Assembly (NCBI RefSeq): GCF_021165935.1
Contig: NZ_CP088953.1
Span: 2,217,501-2,281,500 of the forward strand
Origin: Microbulbifer elongatus
GTDB taxonomy: Bacteria; Pseudomonadota; Gammaproteobacteria; Pseudomonadales; Cellvibrionaceae
Length of the DNA stretch: 64,000 bases
Reading direction: 5' to 3'
Numbering within the stretch: position 1 is the stretch's first letter; each line of letters opens with the position of its first letter. The position numbers and the translations under genes were made by a program. The notes under the pieces are model-generated. The model saw only the letters and a list, made by a program, of their open reading frames with translations, had not been told where the DNA came from and searched no databases. Shown here one piece after another: positions 37,948 through 46,573 of the stretch.

Positions 37948-40900
37948 ATGAAGAATAGGTTTAAGCCACATGCGCTTTCGGTTGCGATCGTGGGGGTTAT
38001 GGTCGCAGCGCCGGTTTTTGCTCAGGAAGAGGAATCTAAAGAGCTTAAAGAGCCAGCGGAGCAAAGTGAGAGCCTGGAAGAGGTTGCGGTTACCGGGTTC
38101 AGACAAACTGTAGAGCGTGCAGTGGATGCGAAGCGTCTCTCGGATGAGGTTTCCGACTCTATTTTCGCAGAAGATATCGGTAAATCTACAGACCAGAATA
38201 TTGCCGATGCTCTGAATCGTATTACCGGTGTCAGCGTCACCGAGGAGGGCGGTGAAGGCGCGAGAATTTCAATCCGTGGTACCTCTTCCTATCAAAACCA
38301 GATTCAAATGAACGGCGTGGCATTGACCAGTGGTCTGAGTCCGCTGGGTGCCGGTGATACCGCGGATACCGCGGAGGCTGACCAGAGTGTCGACCTAAGC
38401 GCCTTTTCTTCTGACATCCTTTCTGCCATTCGCGTGATCAAAACCGCTACCGCTGACCAGGACGAGGGATCCCTGGGTGGCACGGTTATTCTGGAGACGG
38501 TTGCTCCACTGAGTCGTACTGATCGCGTATTGAATGGCTCGGTACAGAGTCGCTTTAATGAGTTTTCCGGTGAAGACGATTACCGTTATAACGCGAGCTA
38601 TCTCGATCAGTTCTTCGATGACAAGCTCGGCGTGGTATTCACCGTGTCGGAAGATAATCAGATTTATCGTGAAGATCGCATGACCCACGACTGGGGTGAC
38701 TCTATGGCAATGGTTTCCGATGCCGGCGGAGAAAGCGGTCTTCGGGCCATTGATAAGGAAACCGGCAAGGCCATTCGATATCTCAACGAAGATGGCAGCC
38801 TGCCCGAAGGTTTTGATCCTGAAACCGAAGTGGCGTTTGCCGATCCGGTTGAAGTACTTCGCCGCGATTCCATCCACCTTGCCCTGAGTCGCAATGAGCG
38901 CAAGCGTCAGACCGGAAACTTCGGTATCCAGTTCCGACCTTCCGATTTTACAGATATTCGCCTGGATACATCCTATACCAAGCAAACGGTCACTACTGAC
39001 TACAATTCCATGCGCTATAACATGGGTTCGCAGGGTATGCAGCCGATCGATCGGACGGATTGGGCTGTGGTGAATACCGACAACAGCACGCTTGAGGCCA
39101 TGCGCGGTGTGGCGCGAGGTGGCTGGATGAACCGTTCTCAGGGCGACACTGTTTCCGAAACCCTGGTTGCGTCGCTGAAACTGGATCAGCAGATCACCGA
39201 CTCCCTGACCATGAATATCACCGCCGGTTACTCGAGTACCGATGAGAACACCGATGATTTCGTGAATATGGGGACGGAGACCTGGGGAACCATCGGCGTT
39301 GGGGCGGTTGAAAACAATGACCCCGACTTGAGTGAACCTACGGGGTATGACTGTTCGACGGGTGTATGTACTTTTTATAATGGCACAACCAATGCCACCT
39401 TTAATCCTGTGACCGGTAATGTCGTCAATGCAACGGGGCGATTTAATCCGACCGATCTCTACGCGAATCACCTGGGTAATACCAATATTCGGGATAACTA
39501 CCAGACGGATACCAATAGCTCGGTATTTGTTGATTTTGACTGGGATGTCGATCGCTTTGGGCTTACCACCGTTGAGTTTGGTGCGAAATATGCCAACCGT
39601 GTAAAAGACGTTCACACACAAAACACCACCATCGGTCTGGGTTCCACCTTCAAAGATGGTGACGGCACCGACTACGCCTACGACGGACTTTCCTCTGTTC
39701 GTTTGATTGATATGAGCGCTTCAGAAGCTTTCCTATACAAAAACTTTGGTGAAAAGCTTGGAATTGATCGCTCCAACCCTGTGTTCAAGGGGTGGCCGAT
39801 GATCGATCACGACAAGGCGTTTGAAGCCTTGCTCGGAAGGAAGCCGGGTTCCATCAGGGTTGATATTGACAATCGCGGTACCCGAAATATCGATACCGAC
39901 ACTTTTGCGGCGTATATCAAGTCCAGCTTTGAGGCGATGGATGGCCGTCTGCGTGGTAATGTCGGTCTTCGTTACGCCGAGGATAAAACCGAAGCGCGAG
40001 GCTATGCGGGTATGCAGTATTATCCAAACCCTCACGTTATTGACCTGTACGACCTGGCTCAGCGCGGCTTATTTAACGATAAAAACCCGGTGTGTCAGGA
40101 GCCTGATTGGACCGGTGGTCCGCAAGACAACGACCACCGCTATGAACCACAAAATTCCGGTCAGGATGGTGTGGACCAAAACTGCTTCTCTTGGCGCCTG
40201 AACTACGCGTATGACGTCAACAAACCGGAAACCCTGCCATACGACACCGAGAAGGGGGAGTGGGTTCACGAGGACGGTAAGGACTTCAACCGTATTGTTA
40301 ACATTGAATACAATGACGACGGCACTATTAAAGGTGGTGTCGAAGGTTTCAATGAGGCAATGACGGAATTCTACGGAGGGGAATTCGATAACCCCAATGG
40401 CAGTGGTTCTTTCACAACCAATACCCAAAGCCATTGGTATTTTAACAATAATGGCGGTATGGAGCGTTGGTTAGACCGCAGTACGAACATTTACCGTTCG
40501 AATAGCGACACTAGCCTGAATACCCAGCAAAACTACATTCGTGCCTCTGAAATTTCAGACAAGGGTCTCTTCGATGTGCTGCTGCCAAGCCTGAACTTGA
40601 GTTATCAGATCAACGATGAGTTGATTGGACGTTTTGCTGCATCCAAGACCATGACCCGTCCACGATTTGACAGCTTGAACCCAAGTCTGCAGGTCAACGA
40701 GAACAACTGGAACGAGTATGCAACCGGCACTGCGGGTAACACCCAGTTGCAGAACCTTGAATCGATTAACCTGGATTTTTCGCTGGAATGGTATTTTGGT
40801 GAGGGCAACAACCTGTCTGCCACTGTTTTCCATAAGGATATGAAAGACACCGAAATAACCGTTGAAACGCCTTATTTTATTAAGGATGCGCGCGGAGATT

Positions 40901-41613
40901 ACGATCTCGAAGATGCTGACCTCTTGATTGAGCCGGTCGGTGTTCCTGGAGAAAGTGCTGCGGGAGGGGAAACCTGTTTGCCACGCCGGCATATTGCGGG
41001 TTGGCAAACACAAAATATGCAAATCGAGTGCCGGGCAGCCCGTATTCAACAGGTTCAGAACGGTGGCGGCGCTTCCATTACCGGTCTGGAGCTAAATTAC
41101 ACCCATATGTACGACTTCCTGCCCGGCATCTGGTCCAACTTGGGAGTTCAAGCGAACTATACCTTCCAGGATGCACTGCAAGACGAAGTTGCTCTAGCTA
41201 CCACCGGTCGCGTAATAGCGCCTAAATCTCTTGAAGATACGCCGCGGCATTCTGGAAACCTGACTGTATTCTGGGAAGGGGATCGTCTGAGCCTGCGATT
41301 GGCAAACAGCTATGTCGGCACTCAGGCTGTGGATCACGGGCAAATCGGCACATCCATTTGGCAAGAGAGCTACAACCGTCTGGACTTCAGCTCTAGCTAC
41401 TTCGTCAACGATAACGTGACCATTACTTTCCAGGCCACGAACCTCGGTGATGAAGGCCGTCGTACTTTTGTTACCGCCCGGGATATGCTGTTGGCAGACG
41501 GTAGCTATTGGGATGAGGGTGATGCGGTTACTGATAGCGTTAATACAAGCCGTACCGTGAACGAGTGGAACTTTGGTCGAGTGTTCCGCTTGGGTGCGCG
41601 GATGAACTTCTAA
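37948..41613 (+). CDS. Very large TonB-dependent receptor (Caulobacter-type oligosaccharide receptor)
   Basis: A 1221-residue outer-membrane receptor. Signal peptide ends at PVFA; TonB box region EEVAVTGF; plug with DALNRITGVSVTEEGGEGARISIRG and QIQMNGVAL; a large barrel with long extracellular loops ends in GRVFRLGARMNF. This group imports oligosaccharides in marine gammaproteobacteria. Its C-terminal half is paralogous to the IS30-cut receptor at 1112-3006. Downstream genes encode a surface lipoprotein and a small secreted protein that may assist capture. AAGGTGGAGAG precedes the ATG. Substrate class (agar versus carrageenan) cannot be read from sequence. Confidence 0.9.
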   Translation: MKNRFKPHALSVAIVGVMVAAPVFAQEEESKELKEPAEQSESLEEVAVTGFRQTVERAVDAKRLSDEVSDSIFAEDIGKSTDQNIADALNRITGVSVTEEGGEGARISIRGTSSYQNQIQMNGVALTSGLSPLGAGDTADTAEADQSVDLSAFSSDILSAIRVIKTATADQDEGSLGGTVILETVAPLSRTDRVLNGSVQSRFNEFSGEDDYRYNASYLDQFFDDKLGVVFTVSEDNQIYREDRMTHDWGDSMAMVSDAGGESGLRAIDKETGKAIRYLNEDGSLPEGFDPETEVAFADPVEVLRRDSIHLALSRNERKRQTGNFGIQFRPSDFTDIRLDTSYTKQTVTTDYNSMRYNMGSQGMQPIDRTDWAVVNTDNSTLEAMRGVARGGWMNRSQGDTVSETLVASLKLDQQITDSLTMNITAGYSSTDENTDDFVNMGTETWGTIGVGAVENNDPDLSEPTGYDCSTGVCTFYNGTTNATFNPVTGNVVNATGRFNPTDLYANHLGNTNIRDNYQTDTNSSVFVDFDWDVDRFGLTTVEFGAKYANRVKDVHTQNTTIGLGSTFKDGDGTDYAYDGLSSVRLIDMSASEAFLYKNFGEKLGIDRSNPVFKGWPMIDHDKAFEALLGRKPGSIRVDIDNRGTRNIDTDTFAAYIKSSFEAMDGRLRGNVGLRYAEDKTEARGYAGMQYYPNPHVIDLYDLAQRGLFNDKNPVCQEPDWTGGPQDNDHRYEPQNSGQDGVDQNCFSWRLNYAYDVNKPETLPYDTEKGEWVHEDGKDFNRIVNIEYNDDGTIKGGVEGFNEAMTEFYGGEFDNPNGSGSFTTNTQSHWYFNNNGGMERWLDRSTNIYRSNSDTSLNTQQNYIRASEISDKGLFDVLLPSLNLSYQINDELIGRFAASKTMTRPRFDSLNPSLQVNENNWNEYATGTAGNTQLQNLESINLDFSLEWYFGEGNNLSATVFHKDMKDTEITVETPYFIKDARGDYDLEDADLLIEPVGVPGESAAGGETCLPRRHIAGWQTQNMQIECRAARIQQVQNGGGASITGLELNYTHMYDFLPGIWSNLGVQANYTFQDALQDEVALATTGRVIAPKSLEDTPRHSGNLTVFWEGDRLSLRLANSYVGTQAVDHGQIGTSIWQESYNRLDFSSSYFVNDNVTITFQATNLGDEGRRTFVTARDMLLADGSYWDEGDAVTDSVNTSRTVNEWNFGRVFRLGARMNF

Positions 41614-41695
41614 TCCATTCAAATAATAAATCTAATACTGATTTCGCCACTTTCTCTATGAGACATAGCGGGAGTGGTCGAAATGGAGAGAAAAT

Positions 41696-43522
41696 ATGAA
41701 ACCTAGAATTCTGAAAAGTGTAGCCATGATGGCTCCGGTTATTGCTCTGATGGGGGGCTGTAAAGCTGATAGAGGTCAGGACTTTGTTGGTGATGGCGAT
41801 CAGCCGATCGTATTCAGTGATGATGCGCTGAATGTTGTGGTAAACGAGGATGAAGGTGTGATCATCATCGATTTACCCCAGGGCGCGACAGTAGGTGGCG
41901 ATCCACTTTCTACACAGAGCGGCGTGGGTGTAAGTCAGGTCAGTTTCGCCCAGGACACCATCATCTGGGACCCTAGCGCCGAGAATAATGATCAGCCTAT
42001 GTATGGTCTGCCAGTTCCCACTGTAGTAGAAAATGGTAAACAAGTTACGCCGTTTTTGCTGGAAGGGAATCAGATGCTGGTCGATCTTGGGGGGTTCGAT
42101 GACAGACTGGTTTCATGTTCTGATTTTACCCCGGGTGAGAGTGTTAACCCGTGGCCACGTCCGGCTCATACTTACACCATTACCTATAATATCCTGCATG
42201 GTGGTGAGCCGGTTACCAGAACCCTTAATCTGACGATTAACGGCGTGGTATCGATGATTGAAGAGATTGATGTGCAAAATCTATCTGTTCGAGTTGATGA
42301 ATCCACTAGCGCTTCGGTTAGCTTTTCGCCTCAAGTCGCTTGTGATAAAGAATTGCGGTACGAAATTGCTGACGAATCTGTAGCTACCGTGGACGATGAG
42401 GGGAACGTTACGGGAGTGGAAGTAGGTACAACGGAACTTACAGTTTGGAACCCAGAGACTAATATCTCAGCGACGGTAGATGTAACTGTGAATTCCACCT
42501 TCCAGATTAATGTCGCCAATGCCGATGGCCCACGGGATGCACTGGTAAAGGAAATTCCTGCATGTACCCATGGTGGCCTGCACGTGGTGCCGGTTCCGTC
42601 ACTTGGCGAGACATTGAACGGTGTCTATCAGTATAGCTGGAGTACTGAAGAAGAGAGTCTTCTCACTCTGCTTGATTTGGTTCCGGATGCCGATTCCGAA
42701 AATGGTGAGTGGGCAATTATTCAGGTTGGCGATGGCGATAAGAATCCGATCAGTAATGTCGCCCAGAGCGCGGAGGCGATTACCGTTGCCTATGAGTCCG
42801 GTGAAACGACTACTCCGAAAGAGGCTATAGAGCAGCTATCGGTGTCTGCAAGTGTCGTACCCAACAAGGCCTGCCTGAAAGCCAATTATGACGATAATGC
42901 CTCCAACTGGGATCACACGTTTGAACACAGTTTCCCAGGCAATGGATACAATGTCTATGTATCGGGGACTTTCGATCAGGCGACGGGGGATCCCATTTTC
43001 GGTAGCTCCCTGCGTGTGACTGCGACTGAAGACGGCAACACTGCCGGTGTTGTTAAGACCAACTGGACCAATGGTAACGCCGCCTTCGACATGTGGGGCT
43101 CTTACTATGGTGTTGGTACCCGGGGGCACGGTGTTGAATTCGGTGTTTCCATGTGGGTCAAGCTTGAGCAGCCGCGCGAAGGCGTAAAAGTGCACTTCAA
43201 TCTCGCTCCTTGGCATGACAGCCGTAACGCCAACGCCAACAAAACCGCAGGCAGTTTCCCCAACGCTGAAAAAACCGGGTCTGACTTTGCTGCGGAACTG
43301 GCGCCGACCACCGCCTGGCAGCTTGTTAACCTGGTGAATCGTAACCATACAGAAGATGAAGGCGATGATTCTCCTACCTATACGATCCCAACAACCTGGG
43401 CGATTGATGGAACGGCGAATACCACGGTGATGCCTTACATCTATGCAACGGGTTTGAAGACCGGCGATCAGATTCTGTTTGATGATATTGCTGTCATGGA
43501 GAAACAACAGGCGAGTGAGTAG
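41696..43522 (+). CDS. Putative surface glycan-binding lipoprotein with Big_2 domain
   Basis: A 608-residue lipoprotein I do not recognise as a known family. The leader ends ALMGGC with Lys at +2, favouring the outer membrane. Residues about 190-265 form a Big_2-like immunoglobulin module (ESVATVDDEGNVTGVEVGTTELTV). The C-terminal third (about 400-600) looks like a carbohydrate-binding jelly roll ending in a KTGDQILFDDIAVME strand, as in CBM4/9-like folds. It follows the giant TonB receptor by 82 bp with GGAGAG before the ATG. By position it may play the part SusE-type lipoproteins play in Bacteroidetes, catching glycan for the receptor (inference). Confidence 0.65.
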   Translation: MKPRILKSVAMMAPVIALMGGCKADRGQDFVGDGDQPIVFSDDALNVVVNEDEGVIIIDLPQGATVGGDPLSTQSGVGVSQVSFAQDTIIWDPSAENNDQPMYGLPVPTVVENGKQVTPFLLEGNQMLVDLGGFDDRLVSCSDFTPGESVNPWPRPAHTYTITYNILHGGEPVTRTLNLTINGVVSMIEEIDVQNLSVRVDESTSASVSFSPQVACDKELRYEIADESVATVDDEGNVTGVEVGTTELTVWNPETNISATVDVTVNSTFQINVANADGPRDALVKEIPACTHGGLHVVPVPSLGETLNGVYQYSWSTEEESLLTLLDLVPDADSENGEWAIIQVGDGDKNPISNVAQSAEAITVAYESGETTTPKEAIEQLSVSASVVPNKACLKANYDDNASNWDHTFEHSFPGNGYNVYVSGTFDQATGDPIFGSSLRVTATEDGNTAGVVKTNWTNGNAAFDMWGSYYGVGTRGHGVEFGVSMWVKLEQPREGVKVHFNLAPWHDSRNANANKTAGSFPNAEKTGSDFAAELAPTTAWQLVNLVNRNHTEDEGDDSPTYTIPTTWAIDGTANTTVMPYIYATGLKTGDQILFDDIAVMEKQQASE

Positions 43523-43549
43523 TATCCTGACCTGAGGAACCTCTGAATG

Positions 43550-43584
43550 GCTGCCGTACGAATTGTACGGTGGCTATTTTTTTG
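43550..43584 (+). terminator. Terminator after the glycan-binding lipoprotein
   Basis: A 10-bp stem with two G-T pairs (43550-43559 with 43565-43574) is followed by a run of T. The small secreted protein starts 25 bp after it, so that gene may depend on partial read-through. Confidence 0.75.
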
Positions 43585-43609
43585 AATTATCGGATGAGGT
43601 GATTTTTCA

Positions 43610-44317
43610 ATGAAGAATTTTATTTTTTCCTTTCTGATTTTAGCCTCTGCATTTGCATGTAGTGCCTCAGCCAATGCAGACGATTTTATTAACAGTCTCG
43701 ATGTTCCGGATGTCATAGGTGGCGATCAGCCACTGCGGGTGGATGTCGATCTGAAAGTGGCCAAGACCCGGGATGTCTATTTTGTGTTGCAGCACTTTGG
43801 CAGCTGGAAGAAATTAAAGGAAAAAACAGCAAGGGTTACGGCTAGCGGCAAGTATCACGTGAATTTTGATACGAAGGGTGTCGAACCGGGAAAGTATCGG
43901 GTTGTTGTGTACGTAACGCCGCGTGATCAAAACTGGAATCATCGAGTGGGTAATGAGCTTAACGCCGTTACGTCTGTTCTGACTGAAAGTGCCTGGAATG
44001 AGCATATTTCAACGGAAGCGATTTCTGAGGTTCGCTGGCCCCGTCGCGTCAGCACTGGTAAGGAAGTGCTGGGTGTTAGCTATCGAGTCAACGCCCCAAA
44101 ACTTTTGAATCTTGATTTGCTGAATGGGGACGGGGATGTCATTTCCAATATCCAATACCCGGTAACTGAGTCTGGCGACTTTTCTTTGCCAATTGATGAT
44201 TTATTCGGCAAAGTCGGGGCAGGCAGGTTCACCTGGAAAGTCCTGCTGCTGGCCGAGGACGGAGAGAGTGCCGTTGGTGATGAGGCTGTTTTTCATTTTA
44301 CCGTGTATGGCGGGTGA
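43610..44317 (+). CDS. Small secreted protein of unknown function, two beta-sandwich repeats
   Basis: A 235-residue exported protein (signal peptide ending SANA). I do not recognise the family. It appears to consist of two similar beta-rich halves, about 25-120 and 130-235, each beginning with a DVPDVIGGDQPLRVDV- or EVRWPRRVSTGKEVLGV-like strand and ending with a G-x-Y/F-x-V/W-x-V strand (GKYRVVVYV, GRFTWKVLLL). This resembles fibronectin- or Big-like modules without catalytic motifs. It sits between the surface lipoprotein and the catabolic genes, so a role in periplasmic or surface glycan binding is possible, nothing more. Confidence 0.6.
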   Translation: MKNFIFSFLILASAFACSASANADDFINSLDVPDVIGGDQPLRVDVDLKVAKTRDVYFVLQHFGSWKKLKEKTARVTASGKYHVNFDTKGVEPGKYRVVVYVTPRDQNWNHRVGNELNAVTSVLTESAWNEHISTEAISEVRWPRRVSTGKEVLGVSYRVNAPKLLNLDLLNGDGDVISNIQYPVTESGDFSLPIDDLFGKVGAGRFTWKVLLLAEDGESAVGDEAVFHFTVYGG

Positions 44318-44375
44318 TGCTGTTGCCCTGGGCGCTGAATTGGTTAGTAATTTTTCCTGATGTGAGTAGTTTCTG

Positions 44376-45539
44376 TTGAAAATTGAATCCGTTGAAACAT
44401 TATTGGGTGCCGTAGGCACCCGCAATCAACTGCTGGTCAAAGTCGTTACTGAATGCGGCCTGGTGGGCTGGGGGGAATCCGGGCTTTCAAACCGGGAGCA
44501 GGCGGTGATCGGGGCTGTGGCGCACTTCGCCGAATTCCTGCGTGGCCGTGACCCGCGCCAGATTGGCAGTATCTGGCAGGAAATCTACCGCAGCCAGTAT
44601 TTTGAAGGGGGCAGGGTGCTGACCGCGGCCATGTCCGCGATCGATATTGCGCTGCACGATATCGCTGGCAAAGCGCTACAGGTGCCTGTATATCAGTTGC
44701 TGGGCGGTAAGCAGCGGGACAATATCCCCTGCTTTGCCTGCTGTTATACCGAGGCAGACCCCGATCGCCTGGACGAGCTGGTCAAGGAAGTCACCGCACT
44801 GATCGAACTCGGCTGGACCACCATTCGGGTGATTCCCGCGGGTTTTGATGATCCGAATCTCTTTGACCCGCGGGATTCCATTGCACGCACCGCTCGCTGT
44901 CTCACCGAGTTGCGCAAAATCATCGGTCCCGATATCACCCTGGGTATCGATTACCACCATCGCCTGAGCGTGGCCGAGGCGGCGTCTTTCTGTCAGCGCA
45001 TGGCCCCGGGCACTCTGGATTTTCTTGAAGAACCTATCCGCAATGAATCGCCGGACGCTTACGCCACTCTGCGCACCCTGACCAGGGTGCCATTTGCCAT
45101 TGGCGAGGAGTTCAGCTCCAAATGGGCGGCGATGCCCTTTGTGGAAAAAGGCCTCACCCAGTACCTGCGGGTGGACGTGTGCAATATCGGTGGATTTACC
45201 GAAGCGATGAAAGCCGCGGCCATGGCCGAGGCACACTATATCGATGTGATGCCGCACAACCCGCTGGGTCCGGTGTGCACCGCCGCCTCCAATCACTTTG
45301 CCGCAGCACTGCCCAATTTTGCCCTGATGGAGACCCATCAAGGGCCATTCTGCACCTTCGGTTTTCACGACCCGGCACTCTTCCCGGTGCAGCACAAACT
45401 CGACGGCACCGCATTCGTATTGCCGGATACCCCGGGGCTTGGTGTGGAGGTCAATGAAGAGGCCTTCCGCCAGTCGCCGCCCGTCGCCGCAGAGGCGCCA
45501 CACCTGCGCAGGGCCGATGGCTCCGTGACCAACTGGTAA
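44376..45539 (+). CDS. Enolase-superfamily dehydratase, probable D-galactonate dehydratase
   Basis: A 387-residue mandelate-racemase-type enzyme, cytoplasmic. Metal ligands are in LGIDYHHR (Asp), FLEEP (Glu) and IGEEF (Glu). The catalytic His two residues after the first Asp and the His in MPHNPLGP match E. coli galactonate dehydratase DgoD (DFHGR, PHCPLGP). The product would be 2-keto-3-deoxygalactonate, which feeds the kinase at 52231. The start is TTG at 44376, giving the usual MKI-type N-terminus; the ribosome binding site is weak. It is followed 5 bp later by a lactonase, the preceding step of the De Ley-Doudoroff pathway. Other acid-sugar dehydratase activities remain possible. Confidence 0.8.
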   Translation: MKIESVETLLGAVGTRNQLLVKVVTECGLVGWGESGLSNREQAVIGAVAHFAEFLRGRDPRQIGSIWQEIYRSQYFEGGRVLTAAMSAIDIALHDIAGKALQVPVYQLLGGKQRDNIPCFACCYTEADPDRLDELVKEVTALIELGWTTIRVIPAGFDDPNLFDPRDSIARTARCLTELRKIIGPDITLGIDYHHRLSVAEAASFCQRMAPGTLDFLEEPIRNESPDAYATLRTLTRVPFAIGEEFSSKWAAMPFVEKGLTQYLRVDVCNIGGFTEAMKAAAMAEAHYIDVMPHNPLGPVCTAASNHFAAALPNFALMETHQGPFCTFGFHDPALFPVQHKLDGTAFVLPDTPGLGVEVNEEAFRQSPPVAAEAPHLRRADGSVTNW

Positions 45540-45544
45540 GCAAG

Positions 45545-46441
45545 ATGAGCACTATGTCTGAAAGTCCTTTTACGGACGTTACCGCGGAAGTTTTCGATGG
45601 GCGCCCCTGCCAGTTGGGTGAGGGGCCTTTGTGGCATCCAGAGCGCCAGACCCTTTACTGGGTGGACCTGCTCAATTGTCGGCTGATGGCGAAAACCGAA
45701 GCCGGTGCCGAGCTGGCCTGGGACCTGGGGGAAATGCCCTCTGCGATTGGCTGGATTGATGCCGAGCAATTGCTGGTGGCCTGCGAAAGCGGGCTCAACC
45801 TGTTCAACGTGGAATCTGGAGAGAAGACTCTGCTGCGTGCGCTGGAGCCGGAGCTTCCGGGGAACCGCAGTAACGATGGTCGTGCTGATCCCTGGGGCGG
45901 ATTCTGGATTGGCACCATGGGGAAAAACGGTGAAGAGGGCGCGGGTAATCTTTACCGCTGGTATCGCGGTGAGCTGCGGAGGCTCGATACAGGCCTCACG
46001 GTCCCCAACGGTCTCTGTTTTGATCGTGAGCGTCGACTGGCGTATTACGCGGATTCCGCGGCGAACACGGTTTACAAGGTATCGCTGGATGCGCAAACAG
46101 GCTGGCCGGAATCGTCACGCCAGGTGCACCTGGACCTGACCGATGGCGCGCTGACTCCCGACGGTGCAGTGGCAGATTCTCAGGGGAATATGTGGACCTC
46201 CCTCTGGGATGGAGAGTGTACCCAGTGCTACAGCCCGGACGGTGTCGAGCTGGGAGCCCTGAAGGCACCGATCATCCGCACCACCTGTCCGGCCTTCGGC
46301 GGGCGGGACTTTACCGATCTCTATGTGACTACCGCAGCGGTAGGACTTGAGGATGCGCCCGATGCCCCGGTGGCCAATGGTGTGACCCTGGTTTATCGCA
46401 ATGCAGTGAAAGGGCAGGCGGAGCCCGCCGTCACTCTGTAA
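45545..46441 (+). CDS. Cytoplasmic SMP-30/gluconolactonase-family lactonase
   Basis: A 298-residue six-bladed propeller lactonase without a leader. It has LGEGPLWHPERQTLYWVDLLN (metal Glu), RSNDGRADPWGGFWIGTMG, TVPNG and TPDGAVADSQGN, all shared with the Tat-leader paralogue at 26947. It should open galactono-1,4- or 1,5-lactone to galactonate for the dehydratase gene 5 bp upstream. The ATG at 45545 is used; ATG 45554 is possible. A GntR-type promoter-operator follows the gene at 46472, so the next transporter gene is separately controlled. Confidence 0.85.
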   Translation: MSTMSESPFTDVTAEVFDGRPCQLGEGPLWHPERQTLYWVDLLNCRLMAKTEAGAELAWDLGEMPSAIGWIDAEQLLVACESGLNLFNVESGEKTLLRALEPELPGNRSNDGRADPWGGFWIGTMGKNGEEGAGNLYRWYRGELRRLDTGLTVPNGLCFDRERRLAYYADSAANTVYKVSLDAQTGWPESSRQVHLDLTDGALTPDGAVADSQGNMWTSLWDGECTQCYSPDGVELGALKAPIIRTTCPAFGGRDFTDLYVTTAAVGLEDAPDAPVANGVTLVYRNAVKGQAEPAVTL

Positions 46442-46471
46442 GGGGTTAGCGGATGATCTCGGGCTAATACG

Positions 46472-46500
46472 TTGCCAGTCCAAACATCATATGTTTAAAT
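46472..46500 (+). promoter_or_regulatory. Composite promoter-operator for the sugar transporter/SDR operon
   Basis: TTGCCA (46472-46477), 17-bp spacer, TTAAAT (46495-46500). A perfect repeat AAACAT-CAT-ATGTTT lies at 46482-46496. Confidence 0.75.
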
Positions 46501-46573
46501 AGGTCTTATACGTTGCCAAAGGCACAGCAAAGTGTCGGCAATTAGCGATGAAGAATTCAACAAGGTACCAACA

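Noticed and set aside
40293..40302. TTGTTAACAT, similar to the agar-block palindrome
   Set aside because: It is inside the coding region of the large TonB receptor and imperfect; not counted as an operator. The same holds for a GTTAAC near 27046 in the lactonase leader and near 43325 in the lipoprotein gene.
44404..44421. Hairpin GGGTGCC-GTA-GGCACCC
   Set aside because: It falls within the first codons of the dehydratase gene and encodes normal residues; no T-run, so not called a terminator.
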